Positions 9,875 to 19,492 of a stretch of DNA of 64,000 nt are shown here, piece after piece. Position numbers and translations under genes: made by a program. Source of the DNA: Stentor roeselii (lineage: Eukaryota > Ciliophora > Heterotrichea > Heterotrichida > Stentoridae); the NCBI GenBank assembly GCA_006503475.1, contig RSEH01000128.1, positions 1 to 64,000 on the forward strand, written 5' to 3'. The first letter of the stretch is position 1. Each line of letters starts with the position of its first letter. The notes below the pieces were generated by a model. That model did no database searches and had not been told where the DNA came from. It saw nothing but the letters and a program-made list of their open reading frames with translations.

Positions 9875-11245
9875 TTTATTAGGAAATAAATATAGACAAT
9901 TTAATATCACATGATATAATCTTACATGATGATTAAGTTGATATTTAAGTAAGTTCTTGATGAATTTTATATTAATCAATCCAAACATTGATTTTTTATG
10001 ATCTATGAAATAATATTAAAATAATTAGAGAAAATCATTCACTACCTATTTTAGGAATCTATTTCAAACTATTATTCTATTACAACTAACCAATCTATAT
10101 AAAGAAAATTTACAATTTAGTTCTGTAAAGATAAACAATATTTTACTTAGATTTAGTAATAAGCTCTTATTTAAGTATCACTTTATTACCTTAGTGCAAG
10201 TGAACAAAAACTATTTATATAAGGCTTAAGTTTCATTCTTATTGGTACAAAATTTGACTATTTTATATCTCATAAGCTCAAAAATCACTTCTCTTAAATA
10301 ACCTTTCAATTTCAAATCTAAAATTTTCATATCTTCTAAAAATTGTCTCAAATTTAAACCTTATTTATGATTACAAAGCCATAAAACAAACCTATCCGAT
10401 TGCTTAATACTCATCACCCAATAATGAAATAATTCCAAAACTCAGATAATTATTTTCTGAAAAGTAACAAAACATATCAAATCTTTAAAGATTTTATTGT
10501 TCCACTCAATTACTTGAAAAATATCTAATAATATTTTCATGAAATCTTTGCATCTTTTCACAAATTTCTTGCAGGTTCACTATTTTAACTAATCGAATTC
10601 AGGTTTTAATTATTGATGCTTATTTTCTTTTGAATTAAAAAAGATCTTTATTTGTTTTAGGAAGATAGAGTTTTTGTGTAAAATTCTTGTTGAAATAGCT
10701 TATGCCTTACCTCTGTAATTTGAAAGTTAGAATTAAGAAAATAGTCTGTTGCTCCAGGGTCTGAAGAAGAAAAAAGTCTCACGTTATTATTCGATTCTGG
10801 CTGTAATTAGAGATTCTTACATTAATATCTTGGGGTTCATAGAATTGAGAAAATTTTATCATAAAGGAACAATGTGCATGTTTTTTGAGGTTTTATAGGA
10901 GGTAATCGAATCTAATTTAGATTAAAACATTCTGGGATTTCTGATTATGAAACTAATTCCATAAATAATGGTTGATGATTCAATCTTTAACTGATATTTT
11001 CATTATAATAATTTCTTATTCAAAAATTTATTTTCATTAAATAAACTTTGGTGAAATCTATTCTAATATAGTAATCTTATCTAAAATCACCTTACAAGAG
11101 ATAATGAGCAATCATATTGAAGGTGTATATATTTTTAATGCATTAATTTAAATTTTTATATTTAGGATCAATCAAATCATTAAAATATCTAATCTATGAT
11201 CAATTTTATAGTTGTATCTATAATCTAAATTTTATCTAATTAACC
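9875..11245. other. Long AT-rich spacer between copies D and E
   Basis: About 1.37 kb without a plausible open frame on either strand. The part near 9891 carries the copy D promoter element. I see no similarity to the B-C or C-D spacers beyond the first ~150 bp and no repeats. Confidence 0.6.
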
Positions 11246-12988
11246 CTATTTAAAGTTTTCAGGCTGTTCCATCATTGATATTGCACCCCTAAAATTAACT
11301 CTTTCTTCAGGATTTCTTTCCAACATTTTCACAATTAAATTCTTTAAATGTGGGCTATAACTTTTCCATGACCTGATACTTTTATGTAAATCTTCAACGT
11401 CTCTATAAATCACACTATTTGAGCAACAGTATAACTGATAAAATACCAGTCCAAGGCTAAAAATATCAGATTTTTCCAGATCATATTCCACGCTTCTTCC
11501 TTCACTATTTTTGACTAAAATGCAATTGAGTTTCTCAGGACTTAAATAATTTTGAGTACCTACCAAATAACTTGCCTTAATTCCAGTAAAACTGCAACCT
11601 GTAGGTCTAAAAAAGCAACTTTCAAAGTCAATAATCTTGACTTTTCCATCATCTCCAATCATAATATTATCAGGTTTTATATCTTGATGAAGCAACCCAA
11701 GCCCTCTCATAGTTTCAAATCCATCCAAAAGACTGTAAAACATTTCAAAAAGTTCATTCTCTTGAAATCTTATGTTCGTTTCACATCTTTTCTTGATCAA
11801 TTCAGCTAAAGATTTCGGACAACGCTCTAAAAGAATCACAAGTTTTATGAAATTTTCACTTATTCCTGGTTTTGATAAGTTTTCATTCGCTCTTCCATAA
11901 AATTTCAGAAAACAGTTCTTGTTTAATTTGCTGAGATTTTCATAAGATTTTATTTCTTTCTCGATTTTTGGGATTTCCTTTAATTTACTTTCAGGAATTT
12001 CATAAACTTTAAGTACTAATTGTTTTCCTTGGTAGTATCCTGTATCTATTCTAGCTTTGATTTGTTCACTTTGCATGTTATTGCAAAATAGTATGGTTTG
12101 GTTAGTAATATCAGAGAGTCTTATAGTAGTTTGGGTAGCGACTTGATTATTCGGATTTCTTACTTGTCCCGGAAAATAAATTGGAATTGGTAGATTACAT
12201 TGTATCGAAATTCCTGGATAATTTGAAGGGTTCGGGATTTGAGGTAAAGGTTGAGACTGAAATCCAGGAATGTTATTAAATTTCGAATGCATCAGAGACA
12301 AACTGCCAGCTTGATCATCATCCAAACAAATATTCTTCAATATCTGCAAAATATTGAAACAATCATTAAACATATTTCGGTTTTCATTCACGAAACATTC
12401 TTCTTCAATGAAATCCATTATAGAAGAAATAAGTTTCCACGTGATACTCAGAAGATCAACGCTAAAGGCATAAAGTTCTTTAAAAACTGAGAGAAAATCG
12501 ATAATCGTCGAAATGGTCTTCACTGTTCTCATAAATTTCAAGGTAAACAACGAGATTTTTCCTTTTGCAATAGTCAAATAGCTGAATTTTCGCCCATGAA
12601 TAAGCGTAAGTGAGGCCAAAGGTTCAAGAACTTTCAGGACATCAATCAAATTTGCACATTCATTTAACTCATTCTGCATAATCAAGTCAAGTGAAGAGTA
12701 AAGCAAAGAAATTTCAACAGAATAAGGAAACCTTTGAATTAATTCAACTCCAGCATAAAGTGCCTGTCGAATAGAATCATTTTCAAGTCTTTTCAAATCC
12801 CCATAAGTCTTTTTCTCAAGACTCAACAACAAAGAACCAGTCCAAAGCATCTGTCCCTGTAAAGGCCAATCATTAACCTGAGAAAACTGTTCTCTTTCCT
12901 TAAAAAATTCAAAATTTTCACCCTGAGTTCCATAACTCTGAAAAACTTGTCTTTTGTATTGATTGACAAGAGTCTCGATACCAGACAT
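11246..12988 (-). CDS. Kinase-fold protein, array copy E (diverged)
   Basis: 580 aa from ATG 12988 (MSGIETL aligns with MSEIGRL of B and C; a frame open to 13078 overlaps the neighbouring transporter gene). The N-terminal ~270 residues are helical, then a linker rich in Pro, Asn and Gln near 270-310, then the kinase-like lobe: lysine in VLKVYEIP, loop HQDIKPDN near residue 434, IIDFE for DFG, YLSPEKL and EKSDIFSLGL. Like copy A it keeps the catalytic Asp and Asn, so A and E look like the older, possibly active members. TTGTCTATA lies 5 nt before the ATG. Only ~47 bp separate it from the stop of the gene upstream. Confidence 0.88.
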   Translation of the reverse strand: MSGIETLVNQYKRQVFQSYGTQGENFEFFKEREQFSQVNDWPLQGQMLWTGSLLLSLEKKTYGDLKRLENDSIRQALYAGVELIQRFPYSVEISLLYSSLDLIMQNELNECANLIDVLKVLEPLASLTLIHGRKFSYLTIAKGKISLFTLKFMRTVKTISTIIDFLSVFKELYAFSVDLLSITWKLISSIMDFIEEECFVNENRNMFNDCFNILQILKNICLDDDQAGSLSLMHSKFNNIPGFQSQPLPQIPNPSNYPGISIQCNLPIPIYFPGQVRNPNNQVATQTTIRLSDITNQTILFCNNMQSEQIKARIDTGYYQGKQLVLKVYEIPESKLKEIPKIEKEIKSYENLSKLNKNCFLKFYGRANENLSKPGISENFIKLVILLERCPKSLAELIKKRCETNIRFQENELFEMFYSLLDGFETMRGLGLLHQDIKPDNIMIGDDGKVKIIDFESCFFRPTGCSFTGIKASYLVGTQNYLSPEKLNCILVKNSEGRSVEYDLEKSDIFSLGLVFYQLYCCSNSVIYRDVEDLHKSIRSWKSYSPHLKNLIVKMLERNPEERVNFRGAISMMEQPENFK

Positions 12989-13035
12989 CAAATTATAGAC
13001 AAAAAAAAATGACATAAAATCCTCATTTATTCCAC

Positions 13036-14478
13036 TTAAATAAACAGAGAAAAACCCAAACCCAGAACAGCCCAACAAGCAGAAACCTCCAAAGCCCAGC
13101 TGCTGTCTCGAACGCGGTCAACAGCTGAAAAAGCGAGAGGGACAATAAAAAGTGCAGCGAATTTGCTGAGTTCTCCAACGCCAAGCAGCATTCCTTCCCA
13201 ATGTCCCACAAGACAAGGAGGAATATGCAAGACCTGCTCATCACCTTTACAAAGATTTCCACAATGAGGCTCATCCTTCAAAGGACAGATTTTTATAAGT
13301 TTCAAGTCAATCACGTTGAACACCCTGAAAGGAGTCACACAAATACAGGCGAAAAGACAACTGCAAAGAGGTAAAAAGAGGAAAGTTAATCGGTCTTCAG
13401 AGTAATAAACACTTAAAACTAAGCCAATTGAAGAAAGAAGGTTTCCAGTGATCCAAGCGGCTTTTTCATTGGTAATGCAGGAGTAACTGAATGAAAAAAC
13501 TGCGGAAGTCAGACTTAGGATCAGCATGTCAAGAGCACCCCATGACACTCCCAAGTCGAAGTCTCGTCGGCGGATTATGAACTTCGCACCGTGAGAAGAT
13601 TTTGCAAATAAAGCGATGTTGGTCCAGGAAGTCGCGTATATTGAGATCATTAAGCAGTTACCGTAGGCGAAAAAGTAAGATAATACTAGAGATTTTATCT
13701 TTCTTGGCATGTTCCAGAGTAATGAACAGGGGGGGATTAGGTTTTCTTCGAGCTTTAGACGAGATACATCGACGTCACTAACCACAGGTACTAAGAAGCA
13801 CAAAAGAAAAAACTGTAAAATCATCCAAAAAGCATAAGAAAAAGTCAAGTTATCCCCAACAGTCTAAGTATTTTTTACATAATAAACTCTCAATGTATAA
13901 GTCTGGAAAATGTCCAAAGACGCCAACACATAACTCGCGACTCTCCCCATTGACTTCCACCTAAAGACCCAGAGTTCGAAAAATCCTTCAGATTTATGCG
14001 AATCCATCAGCACTTCAGTCAAAATGTCTGAAGAAGTCATCAAAGAACTTTGCATGATCACGAAGCCAAAGATTCCCAAGACCAAAGCATAAAATTCAGC
14101 AAGTTTGTGAGTTGTTATATTTTGCTTAAAGTACCATTCACTTATACTTCCTGCAAATATAAATAAAAGACACCCCGCTAGACTGAAACCTGTAATCATT
14201 GAGAAAAAGATGTGGCTTCGACTTGTGGAAACTCGGGATTTTGACAGGTAACGCTTTGTTGAAGGCTTGCAGAGAAATAATAGAAAGTGAGGAAGGAGCC
14301 AGATTAGAGAGTTTTGGATTGAGCTTAGACCTAGTCTGCTGAAGTAGGGAGATACGAAGATTGAGGAGAGGGATAGACCTGAATGGAGAATACCGAACTC
14401 TAGGATGGTTATTGAGAGACTTAGGAATAACAGGGATTGGCCAGGGATTGGCCTGTCAACCAAGGACTTAAGTTCCAT
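13036..14478 (-). CDS. MFS-type membrane transporter (SLC45/SUT-like)
   Basis: Two exons, 14478-13879 and 13863-13036, are joined across a 15-nt intron (GTAAAAAATACTTAG, 13864-13878). The intron removes an in-frame stop and rejoins the frame as LRVYY-TVGDNLTF, giving about 475 aa. The product has around twelve hydrophobic segments with short basic loops after the early helices (KPSTKRYLSKSR, NMPRKIKS), as in the major facilitator superfamily. The pattern loosely resembles sucrose/proton symporters, but no diagnostic signature is clear, so the substrate is unknown. The ATG overlaps the last 11 nt of the Sel1 gene upstream on the same strand. Confidence 0.7.
13864..13878 (-). other. 15-nt intron (MFS gene)
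   Basis: GTAAAAAATACTTAG on the coding strand, with A at position 10. It contains the in-frame stop that would otherwise end the first exon. Confidence 0.85.
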
Positions 14479-15391
14479 TATTACTTACTTTTCGAATGAG
14501 TTCCTTAGCAAGTACAACAAGTTCCCTAATATCTTGCGAGTCCTGAACACCCTGAGCTTGCGAGAACCAAATATAAGCAGCCATGGGATTAGCCAAAACA
14601 ACTTTATTCCCCTTAAGAAAAATACTTCCAACATTAACCATAGAAGGAAAAAAGTTGTACTGAGCCGCATTTAAAAACCATGCCAAAGCCTTTAAATCCT
14701 CTCCTCTAGCCGAATAAAAAACCCCCAAATTATGCTGAGCTTCAAGTAGTCCAATTTCAGCAGCATTCTTCAACAACTCAAACTCTTTCTCCTCATTCCC
14801 AACCTCCTTCTCTATTTTACTCAACTGAAAAAACGCTTGAGGATCTCCAAAATTTTTCGCCTGATCATATAATTCAAGAGCTTTATTAAAATCCGCAGGT
14901 CCTCCAAAGCCGAAATGATAACTAAGTCCAAGATAATAAAAAGCAGGTGCAAAGTTCTTAGAACAACTAAGACTAAGAAAATATCTGGCTTTTTCTTGAG
15001 CTTTTCGAGATGTCAGGTCTTTTAAAGAGTCTTTTAACATGAGCAGCTCTTTTCCCATCACGTATAAAGCTGCTGGGTGTTCATCTCTACAGAGAAGTTT
15101 CAGGCCATTGTTGGAGTCTTCCATGAGGCTCACGTCTTTTAACTCGATTCCTCGAATGCGGGTTAAATAATACATTGAAAATCGTAAGTCGTTTACGTTG
15201 TCGTGATGATCTGAGGACGTTAATGCTGTTTTTAGGATTTTGAAGGCAAGATCTGGGTCTTTTGGAAAGGCTGAATAAGGATTACTTGGCGGTGAGCCTA
15301 GATAAAGCTTTACTGCGATTTCACTTAGGAACTTGTTTGGTACTTTCGCGATTAATGACTCGAATTTTGAGTTCCAGAAGTAATTAATCAT
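14468..15391 (-). CDS. Sel1-like repeat protein
   Basis: 307 aa. From about residue 105 the chain shows repeated helical pairs of the Sel1/TPR-like type: APAFYYLGLSYHFG, ALELYDQAKNFGDPQAFFQL, AAEIGLLEAQHNLGVFY, ALAWFLNAAQYNFFPSM and AAYIWFSQAQG. Such repeats form alpha-solenoids that scaffold protein complexes, often in ER quality control or signalling. There is no signal peptide or TM segment. It is divergently arranged with the TMEM63 gene only 22 bp away, and its stop lies inside the start of the following MFS gene. The specific role is unknown. Confidence 0.85.
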   Translation of the reverse strand: MINYFWNSKFESLIAKVPNKFLSEIAVKLYLGSPPSNPYSAFPKDPDLAFKILKTALTSSDHHDNVNDLRFSMYYLTRIRGIELKDVSLMEDSNNGLKLLCRDEHPAALYVMGKELLMLKDSLKDLTSRKAQEKARYFLSLSCSKNFAPAFYYLGLSYHFGFGGPADFNKALELYDQAKNFGDPQAFFQLSKIEKEVGNEEKEFELLKNAAEIGLLEAQHNLGVFYSARGEDLKALAWFLNAAQYNFFPSMVNVGSIFLKGNKVVLANPMAAYIWFSQAQGVQDSQDIRELVVLAKELIRKVSNNGT

Positions 15392-15413
15392 CGTTTATTA
15401 AACTTGTTTATAA
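15392..15413. promoter_or_regulatory. 22-bp divergent intergenic region
   Basis: The whole space between two start codons facing away from each other (Sel1 at 15391, TMEM63 at 15414) is 22 bp of A/T-rich sequence with TTTATTAAA and TTTATAA. Both 5' UTRs and any core promoter must fit here or extend into the opposing coding sequence. Confidence 0.6.
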
Positions 15414-17510
15414 ATGGATTCGTCTGTCTGGGCACTTATCATCGCTTTTGGAATTGACGTTATTATTTTTACTGTTGAGTTTTACATCTTTTCACTTTAT
15501 AGGAAAGTCAGGAATAAACCGGTTTATCTTGAACTGAGCAGCAAGGAGATAAAACTTCCAGTTTTTTCTGAATCGGATACTCCTTTGATCGACCTGCTGA
15601 GAAACGTGTGGAATGTGCCCTATGAAGAAATTAGTTACTACTGCGGGTTAGAAGGGAAATTATACCTGGCACTTCAGATGACTCTTTGTAAAATCGTTTT
15701 ATTGATGGCGATTCTTGGATGTTCAGTGCTAGTTCCAGTGTACTCAATCGGTACAACGACAGTAGATAAGGAAATGAACTACTTCAGCATGGCTCACATA
15801 ATAGAAAGCAATGACTTGATGGCAGTAGTTTTGATTTACTTCTTCTTATTTTCCTTATTTCCTTTAATTTCCATCTTCCTTTACCTTCAGGAAGTTTCGA
15901 CTGCCTATGCGATGCCTTCCGAGTTGTCTTGCAATATTAACAAATACGCTTTGGAGATCAGAGGACTTCCTCATGATATTCCCCCTTCTGAAGTCGCTTT
16001 AGAAGTGAGGGACTTGTTTGTTGAGCAGTTCCCTGAAGAAATTTTAAGTGTTTATTCACCTCCTAACTATGCTCATGCTTTTGCTTTACATCTCAGTCTG
16101 CAGGAAGCCAAGAAAGAACTGCTTCATTATAATGAACATTTAAAAAGTAAGAAAGAAAGACCTAAGTATCGAGAATCGTTTTTTAGTAAAAAGGTTGATG
16201 CTATTGAACATTTTCAAGAACTTGTTGAAAAGTTGAATAAGGAACTTATTATTGAAATTGAAAAGAAAAAAAATGAATGCTCTGGGTTTGCTTTTGTTTT
16301 GTGTAGGACACCTGCTGGAACTTTTAAGGTTTTGAAGGAGTTTCAGAGGACTACTGACTATTTAAACTGTAGGCAATGGATGATTAATAAAGCCCCAGCA
16401 CCTGGAGAGGTAAACTGGGAAAACATGACTGAACACAAAAAAAACATCTGGCTTGTTCGAGTTGCACTATTTCTAGCATTTTTTATTTTTTTCTTCTTGT
16501 TGGTCACCCCTGCAGGTATTTTTCAAGTCCTGGTTGAAATCTTTGAAGTGATAGGTTTTGGTGACATCAGCAAAGGAGTACTAAGTCAATTCTTGCCTTC
16601 AATCATTTTGCTTTTGTACCAGTCAGCTATTGTTCGACACACAGTCCTGGCGATAGTGAAGAAAGAAGAACTTTCGAACAAATCAGAAGAGACAGTGAGT
16701 TGTTTGTTTAAGTATTTGTTGGTAATGATCACCTACACCTTCATAGTCCCTCTAGTAGGTCTTCAAGTTTACGCCCTAATAACCGACACCTTTGTAGGAG
16801 GTTTCGAAGAAACCAAGAGCGGTCTAACAAACCAAGCAGCTTTTTCGGGTTTATTCTTCACAATCTTCATAATGCAAATGGCCTTTTTAAAATGCGGTTC
16901 AGATTTGTTACAGATCCCGAAATACGTGCGAGTTTTCTTCCGACAACAACGAGCAGTGAACGAGCGCGAAAGGTTGATGGCCTACGAAGCTTACGAGTTT
17001 CGTTGGGCCTACGAATATGGAGTGACTATCAACGCTTTTGTTATAATCATGGCGTTTTCAGTCGCTTATCCATTGATTCTACCGTTTGGAGTACTTTTTT
17101 ACACCATGAGGTACTTCACTGCGAAGTATAATTTGTTGTGCTTTTATTGCACTGTTAAAACAACCACTGGGCATAAAGTTCCTCGAATGATTGTCTCGGG
17201 AATGTTAGTCGCTTTGCTTATTTTTCAGTTGTTTACTTGTGCGCTTATTTTCTTGAGTGATTCGATTATTTATTTCGGACTTGCTGTGTTTTTGTTGATT
17301 CTTTCTTGTATTTTGTTTTTGGTACTTTATTGTTATCGGGATAAAGTTGAACCGCAGATACATACTACCAGGGCTTTTGGAGGAATTGAGGAGGAGGAAG
17401 GAATTATCGTTTCTGAAGATATTAGTAGTTATTATTGTCCACTTGACTTATCAGGAAACTCTTCCCGGGCAATGGTTTCCCAGCCAGGAGAGCAAAGTTT
17501 TCAAAGCTAG
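15414..17510 (+). CDS. OSCA/TMEM63 (CSC1-like) mechanosensitive cation channel
   Basis: 698 aa. N-terminal TM at ~6-28, TMs at ~93-115 and ~140-163, then a long cytosolic domain (165-340) with the RRM-like fold typical of the family (NKYALEIRGLPHDIPPSEVA; GFAFVLCRTPAGTFKVLKEF) and the signature APAPGEVNWENM just before the C-terminal TM bundle (350-650). These channels are pores gated by membrane tension or osmotic stress. The length is close to animal TMEM63 and plant OSCA. The stop is followed after only 9 bp by the CK2 start on the same strand. Expected at the plasma membrane or an endomembrane such as the contractile vacuole, but the sequence does not say which. Confidence 0.93.
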   Translation: MDSSVWALIIAFGIDVIIFTVEFYIFSLYRKVRNKPVYLELSSKEIKLPVFSESDTPLIDLLRNVWNVPYEEISYYCGLEGKLYLALQMTLCKIVLLMAILGCSVLVPVYSIGTTTVDKEMNYFSMAHIIESNDLMAVVLIYFFLFSLFPLISIFLYLQEVSTAYAMPSELSCNINKYALEIRGLPHDIPPSEVALEVRDLFVEQFPEEILSVYSPPNYAHAFALHLSLQEAKKELLHYNEHLKSKKERPKYRESFFSKKVDAIEHFQELVEKLNKELIIEIEKKKNECSGFAFVLCRTPAGTFKVLKEFQRTTDYLNCRQWMINKAPAPGEVNWENMTEHKKNIWLVRVALFLAFFIFFFLLVTPAGIFQVLVEIFEVIGFGDISKGVLSQFLPSIILLLYQSAIVRHTVLAIVKKEELSNKSEETVSCLFKYLLVMITYTFIVPLVGLQVYALITDTFVGGFEETKSGLTNQAAFSGLFFTIFIMQMAFLKCGSDLLQIPKYVRVFFRQQRAVNERERLMAYEAYEFRWAYEYGVTINAFVIIMAFSVAYPLILPFGVLFYTMRYFTAKYNLLCFYCTVKTTTGHKVPRMIVSGMLVALLIFQLFTCALIFLSDSIIYFGLAVFLLILSCILFLVLYCYRDKVEPQIHTTRAFGGIEEEEGIIVSEDISSYYCPLDLSGNSSRAMVSQPGEQSFQS

Positions 17511-17519
17511 TATTTAAAT

Positions 17520-18587
17520 ATGAAAGCCTCGTCAAAGCCTCGCCTCTATAGCGACGTGAACGTATTGAAGTCTCCAGGTGAAATCGATTATTCTCAGCTA
17601 CACATCACTTGGGGCAAGCAAGAGAACTACGAGATCTTGCGAAAGTTAGGCCGAGGGAAGTACTCAGATGTTTATGAAGGACTCGACATGATATCTCAGA
17701 AAAAAGTCGTCATCAAGATCTTGAAACCAATCCGTAAAAGTAAAGTCTTGAGAGAAATCAAAGTCTTGAAAGTCTTAGAACACGTGGCGGGCGTTCCAAG
17801 TATTAGTGATATTGTCAAGGACAACAGCACCAAAACTCCTTCGATTATATTCCAGCATATGGATAGTCAGGAATTTTTGCAGGTTGTTGCGAAGGCTGAG
17901 GAATTGGATGTCAAGTTTTACCTTTGGGAAATTCTTAGAATACTTGACTCAGCCCATTCAAATGGAATTATTCATCGAGACCTGAAGCCAAGTAATATCC
18001 TTGTTGACCATTCAAAGCGTTATTTGCAGTTGATTGACTGGGGACTAGGAGAGTTTTACCTTCCAGACAAGCCTTTAAACTGCAGAGTAGCGTCAAGATA
18101 CTACAAGTCTCCAGAGCTTCTAATGGGTTACGAGAATTATGACTACTCTATTGACATGTGGGCTTTCGGTGCTTTGCTGGCATCAGTCATATTCAAAAAG
18201 CACCCTTTTTTCCACGGTCATGACAATTACGACCAATTGGTAAAAATCGTCAGAACCTTAGGAACAGTCCCATTCTTAGAATATCTCGAAAAATACGGTA
18301 TCCCTCTAGATGAAAGATATGAAGACCTAAGACATAACTATTCAACCAAGCCCTGGCAGAAGTTCACCAACCCTGAATCAAAGCTAGCCAGTCCCGAGGC
18401 CTTAGACTTGCTATCAAAAGTACTCGTTTACGACCATCAAATCCGTCTCCTTCCTGCCGAAGCTTTACGACATAGTTACTTTACCCCGGTAAGAGAAATG
18501 CTTGAAAAAGTTCAAACCGCTGGAGCAGTCCCTGACGGAAACGACACTTTTTCAATCCTGGTAGCTAGAAAATTAGGAATTAATTAG
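17520..18587 (+). CDS. Casein kinase 2 catalytic subunit (CK2 alpha)
   Basis: 355 aa. Family hallmarks: LGRGKYSDVYEG (43-54), VVIK lysine at 66, HRDLKPSN (152-159), the CK2-specific DWG (173-175, replacing DFG) in LIDWGLGEFY, and a basic patch around KPIRKSKVLREIK (69-81). The activation segment RVASRYYKSPELL is canonical. CK2 is a constitutively active, acidophilic Ser/Thr kinase with nuclear and cytoplasmic substrates, normally paired with a beta subunit that is not in this window. The gene starts 9 bp after the TMEM63 stop. No intron. Confidence 0.96.
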   Translation: MKASSKPRLYSDVNVLKSPGEIDYSQLHITWGKQENYEILRKLGRGKYSDVYEGLDMISQKKVVIKILKPIRKSKVLREIKVLKVLEHVAGVPSISDIVKDNSTKTPSIIFQHMDSQEFLQVVAKAEELDVKFYLWEILRILDSAHSNGIIHRDLKPSNILVDHSKRYLQLIDWGLGEFYLPDKPLNCRVASRYYKSPELLMGYENYDYSIDMWAFGALLASVIFKKHPFFHGHDNYDQLVKIVRTLGTVPFLEYLEKYGIPLDERYEDLRHNYSTKPWQKFTNPESKLASPEALDLLSKVLVYDHQIRLLPAEALRHSYFTPVREMLEKVQTAGAVPDGNDTFSILVARKLGIN

Positions 18588-18643
18588 GGTTACTCTTCAA
18601 ATAAAAGAAATTAACTAATTAATTCTTATTTTTACATCGATTT

Positions 18644-19153
18644 TCATTTACCAATCTTAATCTTGTTTAAAAATCCTCCTTTTATATTAAGACTTGGGTC
18701 TGATTTCGGTTCTTCTATCTTCGAAGGAAGTTTTATCAATTTTTTACTTGGAGAATAGTCCAAAAACTTGGAAAACTTCAGAGATCGGCGAGAGTGAATC
18801 AAGGATTTTCGATTCATTGCTACTGATCGAACCACTCCGAATTCAGGTAAGTAAGTAACTGGTGTGATGCTTTTTAAACTTGAATATTTTTCCTTTGGAC
18901 TTAAAGTCAATTTCCTTTTTGGAGAATTGATAAAATCATTGTTTAGGTCTTGGTAGATGTTTTTTCGCCTTTTTGAGGAATTGAATGAAAACATCTGGTA
19001 TTTTGGAGTTGTGGGTAGTTGAGGGTTTGTATATGATACGCAGGTCTGCACCTCGATGCTGGCTACGGGACTTGGAGAGTCTGGGGTTATTTTTGGAAGC
19101 TTTTCTCGGTTTTTGAACCTGAAGAATTTGCTGGGAGGCTTTTCAGCGGACAT
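18644..19153 (-). CDS. Basic Ser/Pro-rich disordered protein, unknown
   Basis: 169 aa, strongly basic and rich in Ser, Pro and Lys, with repeated SPK/SPS-type sites (NSPKRKLTLSPKEK, YSPSKK) that could be targets of proline-directed kinases. No fold, signal peptide or TM is seen. The family is not recognised. It ends with TGA, unlike most genes here, and TAA follows three codons later. It is convergent with CK2 (56 bp between stops). Confidence 0.7.
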   Translation of the reverse strand: MSAEKPPSKFFRFKNREKLPKITPDSPSPVASIEVQTCVSYTNPQLPTTPKYQMFSFNSSKRRKNIYQDLNNDFINSPKRKLTLSPKEKYSSLKSITPVTYLPEFGVVRSVAMNRKSLIHSRRSLKFSKFLDYSPSKKLIKLPSKIEEPKSDPSLNIKGGFLNKIKIGK

Positions 19154-19492
19154 TATTTGTTATAAACAATATAAGAAGTCTGAGTTTCACTTTGAGTTAA
19201 TTTGGAAGATTTGTTTAAAATAAGGTTTTTTGATTATTTTAAACTGAAGGTTTAATTCTGGGTAGGTTGAGTTTTGTTTATAAGTTTATTATCATTCATT
19301 AACATAATTAGAGAAGAGTTTTTAAAGACTAAGACGAAGCATTAGGATAAAATGCAGAGCAAATAATTCATCCACTCTAAAACCATCCTAAAAACCATCC
19401 TATAAAAATCCTCATTAAAATGATTCAAACCCTCATTAAAATTTCTTCCATTCCCAAAATTTTCTAATCCCTCCTGATTTAAAATTTTCATA
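19154..19492. other. Divergent promoter spacer
   Basis: 339 bp between two start codons pointing apart. T/G-rich on the left half and A/C-rich toward 19492. A short minus-strand open frame (19342-19545) is not supported. Confidence 0.55.

Noticed and set aside
15414-18587. Operon of TMEM63 and CK2
   Set aside because: The 9-bp gap is typical of compaction across the window on both strands, and the gene functions are unrelated.
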